A DNA stretch of 64,000 bases. It comes from Sphingomonadaceae bacterium OTU29LAMAA1 (GTDB lineage Bacteria; Pseudomonadota; Alphaproteobacteria; Sphingomonadales; Sphingomonadaceae). The stretch spans positions 1,964,001 to 2,028,000 of the forward strand of contig CP099617.1 of NCBI GenBank assembly GCA_024072375.1. Reading direction: 5' to 3'. Position 1 is the first letter of the stretch; the number at the start of each line of letters is the position of its first letter. This document shows positions 8,646 through 16,024 of this stretch, one piece after another. Position numbers and translations under genes: made by a program. The notes below the pieces were generated by a model. It was not told the origin of the DNA and did no database searches. It worked only from the letters and a program-made list of their open reading frames with translations.

Positions 8646-9157
8646 TTCCGCTCCTGCACGGTGAAGGTGAGTGGCTTCGTCCGGTTGCGCTCGAACCCGG
8701 CACCCTTGTCGAAGCCGATCAGCTGACCTTCGATCATCGGCTGGTCGAAGTGACAGACGTCACCGTCTACCGTCAGGAAACGCAGCATCGGCCAGATCGG
8801 CAGCGCGACGCGACCGTCGCCTCCGGCGACCGCGCGCCCACGCACCATGTGGACGCGGTGCACGCCATCGTGGACGATGCTGAAGAAGCGACCATGGACG
8901 AACTCGGTCTGCCGGAACGCCCCGCGCAGATTAAGCACGGTGCCTGCCTGATTGGCACCGTCAGCGACAATCCCGCTGCCGATGGGTTTGGGACGGTTCG
9001 GCAGGCGAAGCTCAATCAGCGCATCCGCAGTCGTCGCCTCCATGAGGAGGGCGATGAACTCACGGCTCTGCGCATCCTGCCGCAACTGGGTCGTCAGAAC
9101 ATCGACGGCCAGCCGGTCGCCCATGCGGGGCGTTTGCAGGTCTTCACCTCCGAGCAC
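8642..9157 (-). CDS. Distal tail protein after tape measure
   Basis: This 171-residue beta-rich protein probably belongs to the tail tip. The listed start is GTG 9157. The frame stays open and protein-like up to the tape-measure stop at 9235, which is in the same frame (T-R-I-A-D-L-T-I-R-P-R-L-F-S-G), but no ATG, GTG or TTG lies in that stretch. The true start is therefore uncertain. No catalytic motif is seen. Confidence 0.68.
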   Translation of the reverse strand: MLGGEDLQTPRMGDRLAVDVLTTQLRQDAQSREFIALLMEATTADALIELRLPNRPKPIGSGIVADGANQAGTVLNLRGAFRQTEFVHGRFFSIVHDGVHRVHMVRGRAVAGGDGRVALPIWPMLRFLTVDGDVCHFDQPMIEGQLIGFDKGAGFERNRTKPLTFTVQERK

Positions 9158-9232
9158 ACCCTCCTGGTTGCCGGAGAACAGGCGGGGGCGGATCGTCAGG
9201 TCGGCGATGCGGGTCCCAGGGGATGAAGACGC

Positions 9233-11926
9233 TCACCGGAAGCGACCCAGCCGCCGCGCACCCGCCCGTTGCGCCTCAGCCTGGCCGATCTGAGCGCCAC
9301 CCGCCGCGCCCTGCATCGCGGCCTGGGCATCGCCCTGCTGGATCATCGCCCAGAACTCCGGCGTCATCAGGTTGCCGCTGAAGTGGTTGTGGGTCACCGC
9401 TGCGGGGCGGTTGTCGTTGCCGGCCAGCATCCGACGGGTTTCCGCCGCAGGAGAGACGCGGGCGCCGCGCCCGATCGACACGAGTTCCGGACCGGTCTCT
9501 CCGACCAGCGACATGCCGCCCGACCAGTATTCGGTGCCAGCAGCGTTAGCGCCTGGCTTGAACAGCTTACCGACGTTGGCGATCGCCGAGGACAGGGTCG
9601 GCAGGGCCTTGTCGCCATTGATGAGGTTCTTCAGCGGGTTGAGCAGCGCGAGCGTGATGAACTCGTTCTTCAGGCTGCCGAGGATCGTCTTGCCGGCGTT
9701 GCCCCAACTGGACCAGGTATCCTCGCTGAGAACGGTGCTGACGAAGTCGGCACCATAGCCCCGGAGTTCGTCGAGGGCGGTGGTGACGACGCGGACCTTC
9801 GCGGCATCTTCATCGGCCATCTGCTCGACACGCTCGCTGATGCCGCGACGCGCGCCCTCAATCGCGTCTGCCATCGGGTCGTCGGTGCCGAACAGCTTTT
9901 TGAACGTCTCGAAGCCCGCGTCCGCCATCCGCTTCTGCTCGGCGTGATAGGCGGCCATGCGGATGCCCGCTGCCGCGTCGATTGTCAGCTTGCCGCCTTT
10001 CACCAGCGCATCGATCTTCGCCAGCGTTGCCGCATATTCATCGGCCGCCGCGCGCGCCGGGTCGTACGCGGCCACGACGGAGCGAAGGTCGCTCTCTAGT
10101 TCGCGCTCCGCTGCGGCAGCATCGCGCACCTTCTTCGCGGCTTCCTGGCGCTCTTCCGTCGCCGCTCGTGCGGCGTCACCAGTTTTCCTGAACGCGATAT
10201 GATAGTGGCTGCCCTCGTCGAGAGCTTCCGACAGCTTCACGCCAGCCTGACGATAGGCGGCAATGATCTTCGCAAGGGTCACCCCGCCGGATTTCGCGAT
10301 ATCAAGCGCCTGGCCAGTCTCGTGATTGCTCGTGCCCGGCTTCGCCGCCAGCGCCGCCCACGGCCCACCGTTCTTGTACGCGACGTACTTGTCGTAAAGG
10401 CGCTGCTGCTCGGCACGCGACCGTACGTCGCTGGTCACCTTGCCGCCGATACCCTCGGCGATGCTGCGTGCTTCCGTGAGGCTGACGTTGCGACCGATCT
10501 GGTTCGCCGTCTGTCCGGCTGCTCGCTGCTCGGCTTGGTAGCGCTCGACAGCTGCCGTTTTCTGCTTCTCAAGTTCCGTGATTCGAGCGGCGCTGTCGGC
10601 TCGAGCATGGTTCCCGGCTGCGATCAGCGCCTGATCCGCTTCACGAATAATGGCGATACGATCCGCATAGCGCTTGTTGATCGCCTGAACGGGGTCAGCC
10701 ATTCGCTGGGCCGTTTCGATATCGACGTTGAAGCGAGTACCTTCGACGAGCCTCCGCGCCTCCGCGACCGCTGCGACGGCTTCCTTCGCGATGCGAGCTG
10801 CCTCGGCTGCCTCGCGGCTATAGAGGACCTGCGCCTGTGCTGCACCGGCGCCGCCCGCTGCGCCGAACGTCGTCTGATTGGCAGCCGACGCCTCGCGGGC
10901 GGCCTGCTCCGCCATGGCAGCGGTTGCCACGCGGACGGCAAGCGCTTTCTGCAATTGCGCCTTTGCGGCCTCGTACGACCGTTCGGCTGCCGTCTTATCG
11001 GCGTCCGCCAGATCGTTCAGCGCCTTCTTCTGGTCTCGGATCGCTTCGGTCACCCCGGCGAGCGTGTTGCCGAAAGCATACTTCGCGCGATCCGCGAGGC
11101 CGGTCTCCTGGGCATCCTTCCGGAGCTTGTCGACAGCCTCGTCGAGGGCATTGTTGCCCTCGTACAACTTCGCCACGAACGGCGACAGGACGAGCAGCGC
11201 CACCTGAGCGGCGACGCCCCACGGCCCCATCAGGATGTTGGCAAACGCCTGCGCCTTGCCGCCGGCATATTGCAGCTGACCGGCAAGCTGTCCGCCCTGT
11301 ACGACAAGAGCATTGAGTGGGTTGCCGCCCATGCTGATCTGAACGAACAGATCCTGGATCTGCGGGGCGGCTGCCGCAAATGCATTGCCCGACTTCTTGG
11401 CGGTCCCGCCTACCGCGTCCAGAGCATCCTGCTCCATGCGCAGCTTCGCGACGTACTGGTCGAGCGAGATCGCGCCGGCGCTGACCAAGGCACGAGCCTC
11501 GCCGATCTCTCGGTTGAAGCGGTGCTGCGCCGCGAAAGCGGGATCGATCGCCGCAACGAGTGCGCGGGCGCGAGCCTCGACTTTCTGCTGCGCCGCCTCC
11601 AGTTCGAGGAACGCGGTTGCCGACTGACGGGCGCTGCCTTCATACTGGCCGAAGCCGGTCCCGTTCGTATCGTTGATCCGCATCTGCGTCGCGGTCTGCG
11701 GCATGATTGCTGCGATCTTCGCCGCCGCGCTCTGCTGGCGCTGAATGGCGGCCTCAACATCCCGCGTCGCATTGTCATAGGATCGCGACCAGCGCTTGGC
11801 CTGGGCATCTCCGACATCGCCGATGCGCTGGAAGGACGTCGTGCCGCTCTCCGCGATCTCGACGAAGTCGGCCTTCACCTGTGCCTTGCCGGTGGTGCCA
11901 AGACGGATCGACGCGGGGTTCGGCAT
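9233..11926 (-). CDS. Tape measure protein with embedded M15 peptidase domain
   Basis: At 897 residues this is the longest tail gene. It is rich in Ala, Gln, Glu and Lys helices, with a hydrophobic segment at about 232-255 and long coiled-coil regions on both sides, as expected for a protein that sets tail length and is threaded into the cell. Residues about 478-582 form a distinct domain with S533-x-H535-x-x-G538-x-A540-x-D542 and E571, H574 and H576. This is the zinc and catalytic signature of VanY/M15 D-Ala-D-Ala peptidases. The C-terminus holds a G-E-x-G-P-E-L-V-S-I-G-R-G-A motif common in tape measure proteins. It directly follows the G/GT chaperone genes. Confidence 0.93.
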   Translation of the reverse strand: MPNPASIRLGTTGKAQVKADFVEIAESGTTSFQRIGDVGDAQAKRWSRSYDNATRDVEAAIQRQQSAAAKIAAIMPQTATQMRINDTNGTGFGQYEGSARQSATAFLELEAAQQKVEARARALVAAIDPAFAAQHRFNREIGEARALVSAGAISLDQYVAKLRMEQDALDAVGGTAKKSGNAFAAAAPQIQDLFVQISMGGNPLNALVVQGGQLAGQLQYAGGKAQAFANILMGPWGVAAQVALLVLSPFVAKLYEGNNALDEAVDKLRKDAQETGLADRAKYAFGNTLAGVTEAIRDQKKALNDLADADKTAAERSYEAAKAQLQKALAVRVATAAMAEQAAREASAANQTTFGAAGGAGAAQAQVLYSREAAEAARIAKEAVAAVAEARRLVEGTRFNVDIETAQRMADPVQAINKRYADRIAIIREADQALIAAGNHARADSAARITELEKQKTAAVERYQAEQRAAGQTANQIGRNVSLTEARSIAEGIGGKVTSDVRSRAEQQRLYDKYVAYKNGGPWAALAAKPGTSNHETGQALDIAKSGGVTLAKIIAAYRQAGVKLSEALDEGSHYHIAFRKTGDAARAATEERQEAAKKVRDAAAAERELESDLRSVVAAYDPARAAADEYAATLAKIDALVKGGKLTIDAAAGIRMAAYHAEQKRMADAGFETFKKLFGTDDPMADAIEGARRGISERVEQMADEDAAKVRVVTTALDELRGYGADFVSTVLSEDTWSSWGNAGKTILGSLKNEFITLALLNPLKNLINGDKALPTLSSAIANVGKLFKPGANAAGTEYWSGGMSLVGETGPELVSIGRGARVSPAAETRRMLAGNDNRPAAVTHNHFSGNLMTPEFWAMIQQGDAQAAMQGAAGGAQIGQAEAQRAGARRLGRFR
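10181..10495 (-). other. M15 (VanY-like) peptidase domain within tape measure
   Basis: This encodes tape measure residues about 478-582. It contains the H-x-x-G-x-A-x-D zinc motif and the later E-G-S-H-Y-H motif. Peptidoglycan-cleaving domains embedded in tape measures are known and are thought to help the tail tip cross the wall. The residues needed for zinc binding and catalysis all appear present. Confidence 0.8.
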
Positions 11927-12677
11927 CAGTCGCTCCCTTCCTCGGACATCTCGGCGATGCGGTTGATGATTGCCGCCTCAGCGGCCGGCAGGACTTCGGC
12001 GAGCAGCGCCAGATCGACGTTAAGCGCGCCGCCCATTTGCATGACGGTACCGAAGTCGAGCGCGAACGGCTGGCCCATGCCGCCGACGCGCAGCTGGCGG
12101 TCGCAGGCGCTCAGGACGCCCCAGACTGCCTCTTCCGCCTCGGACTGCGCTTCGTGGAGGACGTACGGGCATTCGGAGCAGCCGCCGCTCTCGCCTTTGC
12201 AGGAGAGAGAGCAGTACCGGTCGCCTCCTTCTCCTTCACCGAAGTGCCATTCGGCGAGAGCGGCGAGCCTTTTCCCGGCGCGGCGCGCTCCCGTTCGCGG
12301 GTCACGAAGGGGATGACGTAAGCCGCGTCGAATGCTTCGAAGACGAGCGGGTCGGCCAGCAGCTGCGCCTTTGCCTCTTCCGTGCACGCCAGCGGAACGC
12401 CAGCGCTGGTGTCGTCATCGTCGGCCATGGCGCAAACGTCGCGCCAGTCGAGGATGCCGGCCATGAGGAGGGCCAGGCTGAGCGCGTCGCCAAGCTCGGC
12501 GAACTGCTCATCGATGGCCGCCTGATCATCCGTCGCAGCTGTCGTTCCGCCGAGCGCTTCGCCGGCTGCCCGTCGCGCGCGGCGCAGCATCGGCCGGTCG
12601 ATCGGCGCGAACAGCACCTGAGCACCCATCACTGAGATCCATTCCGGCTCTGCCGGCTTGGCTGGCGCGATCAGCAT
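11926..12677 (-). CDS. Tail assembly chaperone GT (-1 frameshift product)
   Basis: The second frame (to 11926) has no good start of its own and reads on smoothly from gene G if ribosomes slip back one base at G-GGA-AAA (12270-12276). The join is after codon 136 and adds 114 residues, giving about 250. The added part contains a C-x-x-x-C and C-x-x-C pair (S-L-S-C-K and C-S-E-C-P), possibly a zinc site, and an acidic helical end. In lambda the rare GT product binds the tail tube protein and tape measure during assembly. Position between the tail tube and tape measure genes matches exactly. Confidence 0.85.
12111..12677 (-). CDS. Tail assembly chaperone G
   Basis: The unshifted product has 188 residues. 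The helical first 136 residues are shared with GT. The last ~50 residues are Ser/Lys/Arg/Ala-rich and low in complexity, as expected of sequence after the slip site. The ATG at 12677 overlaps the stop of the tail tube gene (TGATG). Homology by name is not claimed; the call rests on position, size and the slippery site. Confidence 0.83.
   Translation of the reverse strand: MLIAPAKPAEPEWISVMGAQVLFAPIDRPMLRRARRAAGEALGGTTAATDDQAAIDEQFAELGDALSLALLMAGILDWRDVCAMADDDDTSAGVPLACTEEAKAQLLADPLVFEAFDAAYVIPFVTRERERAAPGKGSPLSPNGTSVKEKEATGTALSPAKARAAAAPNARTSSTKRSPRRKRQSGAS
12270..12276 (-). promoter_or_regulatory. Programmed -1 frameshift heptamer GGGAAAA
   Basis: On the minus strand, within gene G, the zero-frame codons are CCG GGA AAA GGC. 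This makes an X-XXY-YYZ slippery site, close to lambda's GGGAAAG. After a -1 slip the frame continues as AGG CTC GCC and stays open to the tape measure start. No clear downstream pseudoknot was worked out. Confidence 0.85.
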
Positions 12678-13633
12678 CAGGCGTAGCTCGCCACGTCATT
12701 GCGCAGGTATGCCGACAGCATCGGTTGGCCTGCGGCCGTCGACGCGATCGCGTTCACCGACACCTGGATGCCGGCCGGGCCGGTGATCGGCCGCTTCGAG
12801 CGCGGAAGGAACACCCGGTTGAGTTCGAGGCGCAGCATGCGGTTGGCGCCGGGGATCGTCCAGCCCAGCACGATCTTCACCGGCGTGCCGGAGGTCGCCT
12901 TGAGGAACATGGCGCGGTCGGCAAACTTCATGGTGAGGCTGAGCGACGCGGTCGGCATGCCGGGGTCCGAATCCTCTATCTCGCCGCTGGGGCGGATCGT
13001 CTCGACCTTCTCCAGCACGTTCGAGAAGCTGATTGTGGCCGACATGACGCCGCCAATCTGCACATCATCCATCAGCACCTGGCCGGACGGTTGGGTGAAG
13101 CGGCGATTGGTTGCGGCATCGAACGGCGTCGGCACGCCAGCCGAGGACGTGGCCGCCAGCACCGTCTCGCCCTGGCCGATCAGGCCCAGCGTTGCGTTGA
13201 GCCAGCCGGACCGTCCCATCTGGATCTGGAACGTGTTGGCGCGCAGGCCATAATTGGTGCTGTAGGCCGGCACGTCGGGGTGACCGATCTCCGCCGACAG
13301 AGATGGGATCGTCGGCGCGCCCGACTTGAAGGTGTGGGCGTAGCCGTCGCCATCCGCAGCGGTCGTGGGAGGGCCGAACAGCAGCCTCAGCCACCAGCCG
13401 AACGCCTGCGCATCGACCGGCACGACGACGTCGCCATCGTTCACGACGACATCGAGCATCGGGTCGGACGGTGCGCGGCCTTGGCCGAGCAGGTCCGATT
13501 CCATCAGCGCCTGCTCTGCGCCGAGGGCGGAGGTGATGAACGGCACCTGTTTGTAACCGCCTGCGGGCGGGGTGCCATATGCCGTCTCGAACGCGATGTT
13601 CATCAGCGCGTTCGCGCCGCGTGCACGACCCAT
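12677..13633 (-). CDS. Major tail tube protein
   Basis: A 318-residue protein predicted to form the tail tube. It is beta-rich with repeated Gly/Thr/Ser-rich strands. The N-terminus has F-E-x-x-Y-G-T-P-P, a pattern common in siphovirus tail tube proteins, and the first half has the F-G-W-W-L-R-L-L-F-G-P-P segment often seen there. It has a good AGGAG ribosome site. It lies between tail completion genes and the chaperone G/GT pair, the standard place. Confidence 0.88.
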   Translation of the reverse strand: MGRARGANALMNIAFETAYGTPPAGGYKQVPFITSALGAEQALMESDLLGQGRAPSDPMLDVVVNDGDVVVPVDAQAFGWWLRLLFGPPTTAADGDGYAHTFKSGAPTIPSLSAEIGHPDVPAYSTNYGLRANTFQIQMGRSGWLNATLGLIGQGETVLAATSSAGVPTPFDAATNRRFTQPSGQVLMDDVQIGGVMSATISFSNVLEKVETIRPSGEIEDSDPGMPTASLSLTMKFADRAMFLKATSGTPVKIVLGWTIPGANRMLRLELNRVFLPRSKRPITGPAGIQVSVNAIASTAAGQPMLSAYLRNDVASYA

Positions 13634-13647
13634 AGGGGTTCTCCTGG

Positions 13648-14088
13648 TTAGCCGAGGGGGTTGGGCGTCGAATAGGACGCCATGATCATGAAGCTGCCGC
13701 CGCGAGCCGGTCGGTTGATGAGGGTGCCGCGCTCGTCGTAAGAGGCGATGTCTTCGGTTCCGGCCGCGGTGACGTCGAGCCAGTCGCAGAGGCCGCCGAG
13801 CGTGCGATCGGCTTCCACGGCAGTGCCGATCGCGCTCAACAGCGCGTCAACGGTCGGTTCGTCGGCAGCCAATACCTCGATCGGGATGCCATGATCGTAA
13901 AAATAGGTGAGCGGGCTCAGCGTGATGTCGGCGTCGCCGAGGTCGCCCGCCCCAACAATGATCCTGCCGCCCGCCGAGATGCGCTGCGCGGCAGCGTCAG
14001 CCCCGTCGAGGCCGATTACGTCAGCATCCGGACAGGCTTCCGCGATCAACACCTTGGCTGCGGTGAGTACGGCGAGCCGCTTCGACAT
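13648..14088 (-). CDS. Putative tail terminator / completion protein
   Basis: The start is ATG 14088, overlapping the stop of the DUF6441-type gene (TGATG). The 146-residue product begins with a helical M-S-K-R-L-A-V-L-T-A-A-K and has alternating strands later, similar in size to lambda gpU. Its place just before the tail tube supports a tail terminator role. A much longer frame upstream is a shadow of the neighbour. Family membership is not certain. Confidence 0.7.
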   Translation of the reverse strand: MSKRLAVLTAAKVLIAEACPDADVIGLDGADAAAQRISAGGRIIVGAGDLGDADITLSPLTYFYDHGIPIEVLAADEPTVDALLSAIGTAVEADRTLGGLCDWLDVTAAGTEDIASYDERGTLINRPARGGSFMIMASYSTPNPLG

Positions 14089-14750
14089 CAGCCAGCCAGC
14101 CGGCGCGAGAACTCGGCTGCGAACCGCTCTTCCCAGAGCTGCGCCGGGCCTTGTAGGTCGAGCAGCTTGGGTAGCTGAACGGTTTTGCGCAGAACGAACA
14201 TCAGCACCGGCTTGGCCGTGCGGCCCTGCGCGGCGCGACCCTTCGTTGCACGCCGGAACGTCTTCATATTCAGCGAGCGCACGACGTCGATGAACGCCAG
14301 CAGCGTTCCTGCGCGACCCTTGCGGATCTGGAGGTCGGTGTTGAACATGCTTTCCACCTCCGCCGGCGACATCGCGCCGCCCTTGATGTTCTTGCCCCGG
14401 ATGCTGACCCGGCCACGCGCCCGCGGCACGTTCTTGGTCGGGATCCAGAGGTATTTGGCGCCACCGTGCGGGCGGATGGTCGCACCGCGAGTGAAGCTCT
14501 CGACGATGTCCGGCGCGTTCGACCAGATATAGCCTGTCGGCGTCATGCTCTTGCGCTTCTCGGGGTACGTCCGGTCGCGCCAAGTGTTCGCGAGACGCTG
14601 GCCAAGGCCGTTGTCTGTCACCTGCCGGCGAAGTTCGAGCAGGGTCTTATACCCGCTGCCGCGCATCGCCTCGGTCGCGGCCGTCGCCACATCGCCTTCG
14701 ATGTCGCGCATGATGTCAGCGAAGTTCGGGCCTGAAACCCGCAACTCCAT
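14088..14750 (-). CDS. Neck / minor tail protein (DUF6441-like)
   Basis: A 220-residue basic protein with many Arg and Lys residues and W-I-P-T-K-N-V-P and G-R-V-S-I-R-G-K patterns. It occupies the place of lambda Z (tail completion) between head-tail connector and tail terminator genes. The pattern matches what I know of the DUF6441 family in alphaproteobacterial phages. It is coupled to the next gene by TGATG. Confidence 0.78.
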   Translation of the reverse strand: MELRVSGPNFADIMRDIEGDVATAATEAMRGSGYKTLLELRRQVTDNGLGQRLANTWRDRTYPEKRKSMTPTGYIWSNAPDIVESFTRGATIRPHGGAKYLWIPTKNVPRARGRVSIRGKNIKGGAMSPAEVESMFNTDLQIRKGRAGTLLAFIDVVRSLNMKTFRRATKGRAAQGRTAKPVLMFVLRKTVQLPKLLDLQGPAQLWEERFAAEFSRRLAG

Positions 14751-14751
14751 G

Positions 14752-14961
14752 TCAGCCGACCTTCACGTCCGCGATCTGCGGCTCGGGTTCGACCGGATCG
14801 TCGCCGTCTGCATCGGCCGGCTCGCCCGCGAGGACGCCCGCCGCCTTGAGGCGCTCGGCTTCCTTGTTCGTGACGGTCAACGCACCCTCATAGGGGCGGC
14901 GCAGGTCGGTACTGCCGGCCACCGTGACGCTGGTCGGGCCGATGAGGGTGATCGTCTTCAT
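14752..14961 (-). CDS. Small head-neck region protein (69 aa)
   Basis: The N-terminal ~45 residues (T-V-A-G-S-T-D-L-R-R-P-Y-E-G-A-L-T-V-T) resemble the N-terminus of the small protein encoded just before the capsid cement gene (15669-15962), which also has Y-x-G-G/E and E-A-x-R-L. The tail is acidic and Pro-rich. The two may be diverged copies. Function unknown. Confidence 0.7.
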   Translation of the reverse strand: MKTITLIGPTSVTVAGSTDLRRPYEGALTVTNKEAERLKAAGVLAGEPADADGDDPVEPEPQIADVKVG

Positions 14962-14977
14962 GGATATAATCCTCGGC

Positions 14978-15322
14978 TCAGGAGAGGGGCGTCTCGGCGC
15001 CGCATGTCCACGTCAGGCCCTCTACGTCCTTCATCGGGTCGCCGAGGATCTCGAAGGCCTCGCCGCCGACGATCGCGCCATCGATCAGGGCGGCGCCGAC
15101 GATGATGCGGTCGCCCGGCGTGGGGGCGGGAACGTCGCTGATCCGCATGTCAAAGGCGTTCGCCTGCTGGATCACTCGGGTCTGCTGATAATTTGCGCTC
15201 GTGTCCGGCTGGCTCCGGATCACGCGAATAGGAACGGGGGCGCCCCCCTGGGGGACATAGACCGCCGCCGCGGAGCCAGGCGCGATGAAGTGCGCGTCCA
15301 GCGCCGCGGCGAACGGGTCCAT
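14978..15322 (-). CDS. Head-tail joining protein (lambda FII-like)
   Basis: The 114-residue size, the beta-rich sequence with a V-P-I-R-V-I-R-S-Q-P-D strand, and the position after the capsid cement gene match lambda gpFII-type connector proteins. FII-like proteins sit between the head neck ring and the tail tube. Its stop and start are tightly packed with both neighbours. The family call is moderate. Confidence 0.7.
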   Translation of the reverse strand: MDPFAAALDAHFIAPGSAAAVYVPQGGAPVPIRVIRSQPDTSANYQQTRVIQQANAFDMRISDVPAPTPGDRIIVGAALIDGAIVGGEAFEILGDPMKDVEGLTWTCGAETPLS

Positions 15323-15323
15323 G

Positions 15324-15662
15324 TTACGCGGCGATCTGACCGGTCAGCAGTACGCGGCCGATCACCGCAGCCGATGCTTGGGCCTGCGTAGCAGCGCCGA
15401 TCAGGGCATTGGACCCGGCGGTCGTGGTTGCGACGTTGGCCGTGGCATCCCAGTAGACCTTCTGACCGGCGGTCCACGCCTGACCGTTTGCTTTGGCGAC
15501 GTCGAATACGCCGACACGGCGGCCCTCGACGGGCGCGCCCTGGGCTGCCGCAGCGAGTGCGACCGCCATGATCGCGCCGACCATGAAGCCGTCGCCGCTG
15601 GCGAGCGCACGGGGCGCAGGGAGGGTGATGGTCTCACCCGGCTGGAAGAAATTGCGGGCCAT
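15324..15662 (-). CDS. Capsid cement / decoration protein (DUF2190)
   Basis: A 112-residue protein with P-G-E-T-I-T-L-P-A-P near the start, V-G-V-F-D-V-A-K and the V-Y-W-D-A-T-A-N-V-A-T-T-T strand. This is the characteristic pattern of DUF2190 capsid-stabilising proteins. It lies just after the capsid gene, as is usual. Confidence 0.86.
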   Translation of the reverse strand: MARNFFQPGETITLPAPRALASGDGFMVGAIMAVALAAAAQGAPVEGRRVGVFDVAKANGQAWTAGQKVYWDATANVATTTAGSNALIGAATQAQASAAVIGRVLLTGQIAA

Positions 15663-15668
15663 GCTGGC

Positions 15669-15962
15669 TTACTCCTTCTCGGTCGCGGGCTTGCGGCCGG
15701 TGTGCTTGGCGGGGGCGGGCGGGGCATCCGCCTGATGGGGGTTCGCCGGCGGGTCGGCGGGGATCGTGCCGCTAGCTGCCGAGATGGGCTCGGGCGTCGC
15801 GGCCTCGATCTGCTCGGCGGTGAAGCCGTCAGTCACGTCCTCGGCGGCCTTGTCGTCGACGAGGCGCTTGGCCTCATCATCGGAAACGGGGATCGCGCCC
15901 TCGTGCGGGTGGCGAAGAACGCCGCCGACATAGGCGGCGGTCAGAAGTACAAGGAACTTCAT
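15669..15962 (-). CDS. Small acidic protein between capsid and cement genes (97 aa)
   Basis: The start at ATG 15962 is preceded by a GGAG box. The first ~50 residues are ordered, with Y-V-G-G-V-L-R-H-P-H-E-G and D-D-E-A-K-R-L-V. The rest is Pro/Ala/Glu-rich and probably flexible. The N-terminus is similar in pattern to the 69-residue protein at 14752-14961. Function unknown. The frame extends upstream but that part overlaps the capsid gene and is not supported. Confidence 0.68.
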   Translation of the reverse strand: MKFLVLLTAAYVGGVLRHPHEGAIPVSDDEAKRLVDDKAAEDVTDGFTAEQIEAATPEPISAASGTIPADPPANPHQADAPPAPAKHTGRKPATEKE

Positions 15963-16024
15963 GGGATCATCTCCAAAAGAGACGGAGCCGCGCCAGCCGC
16001 CCCGTCTGCGAGGGGTGGCTGCGC

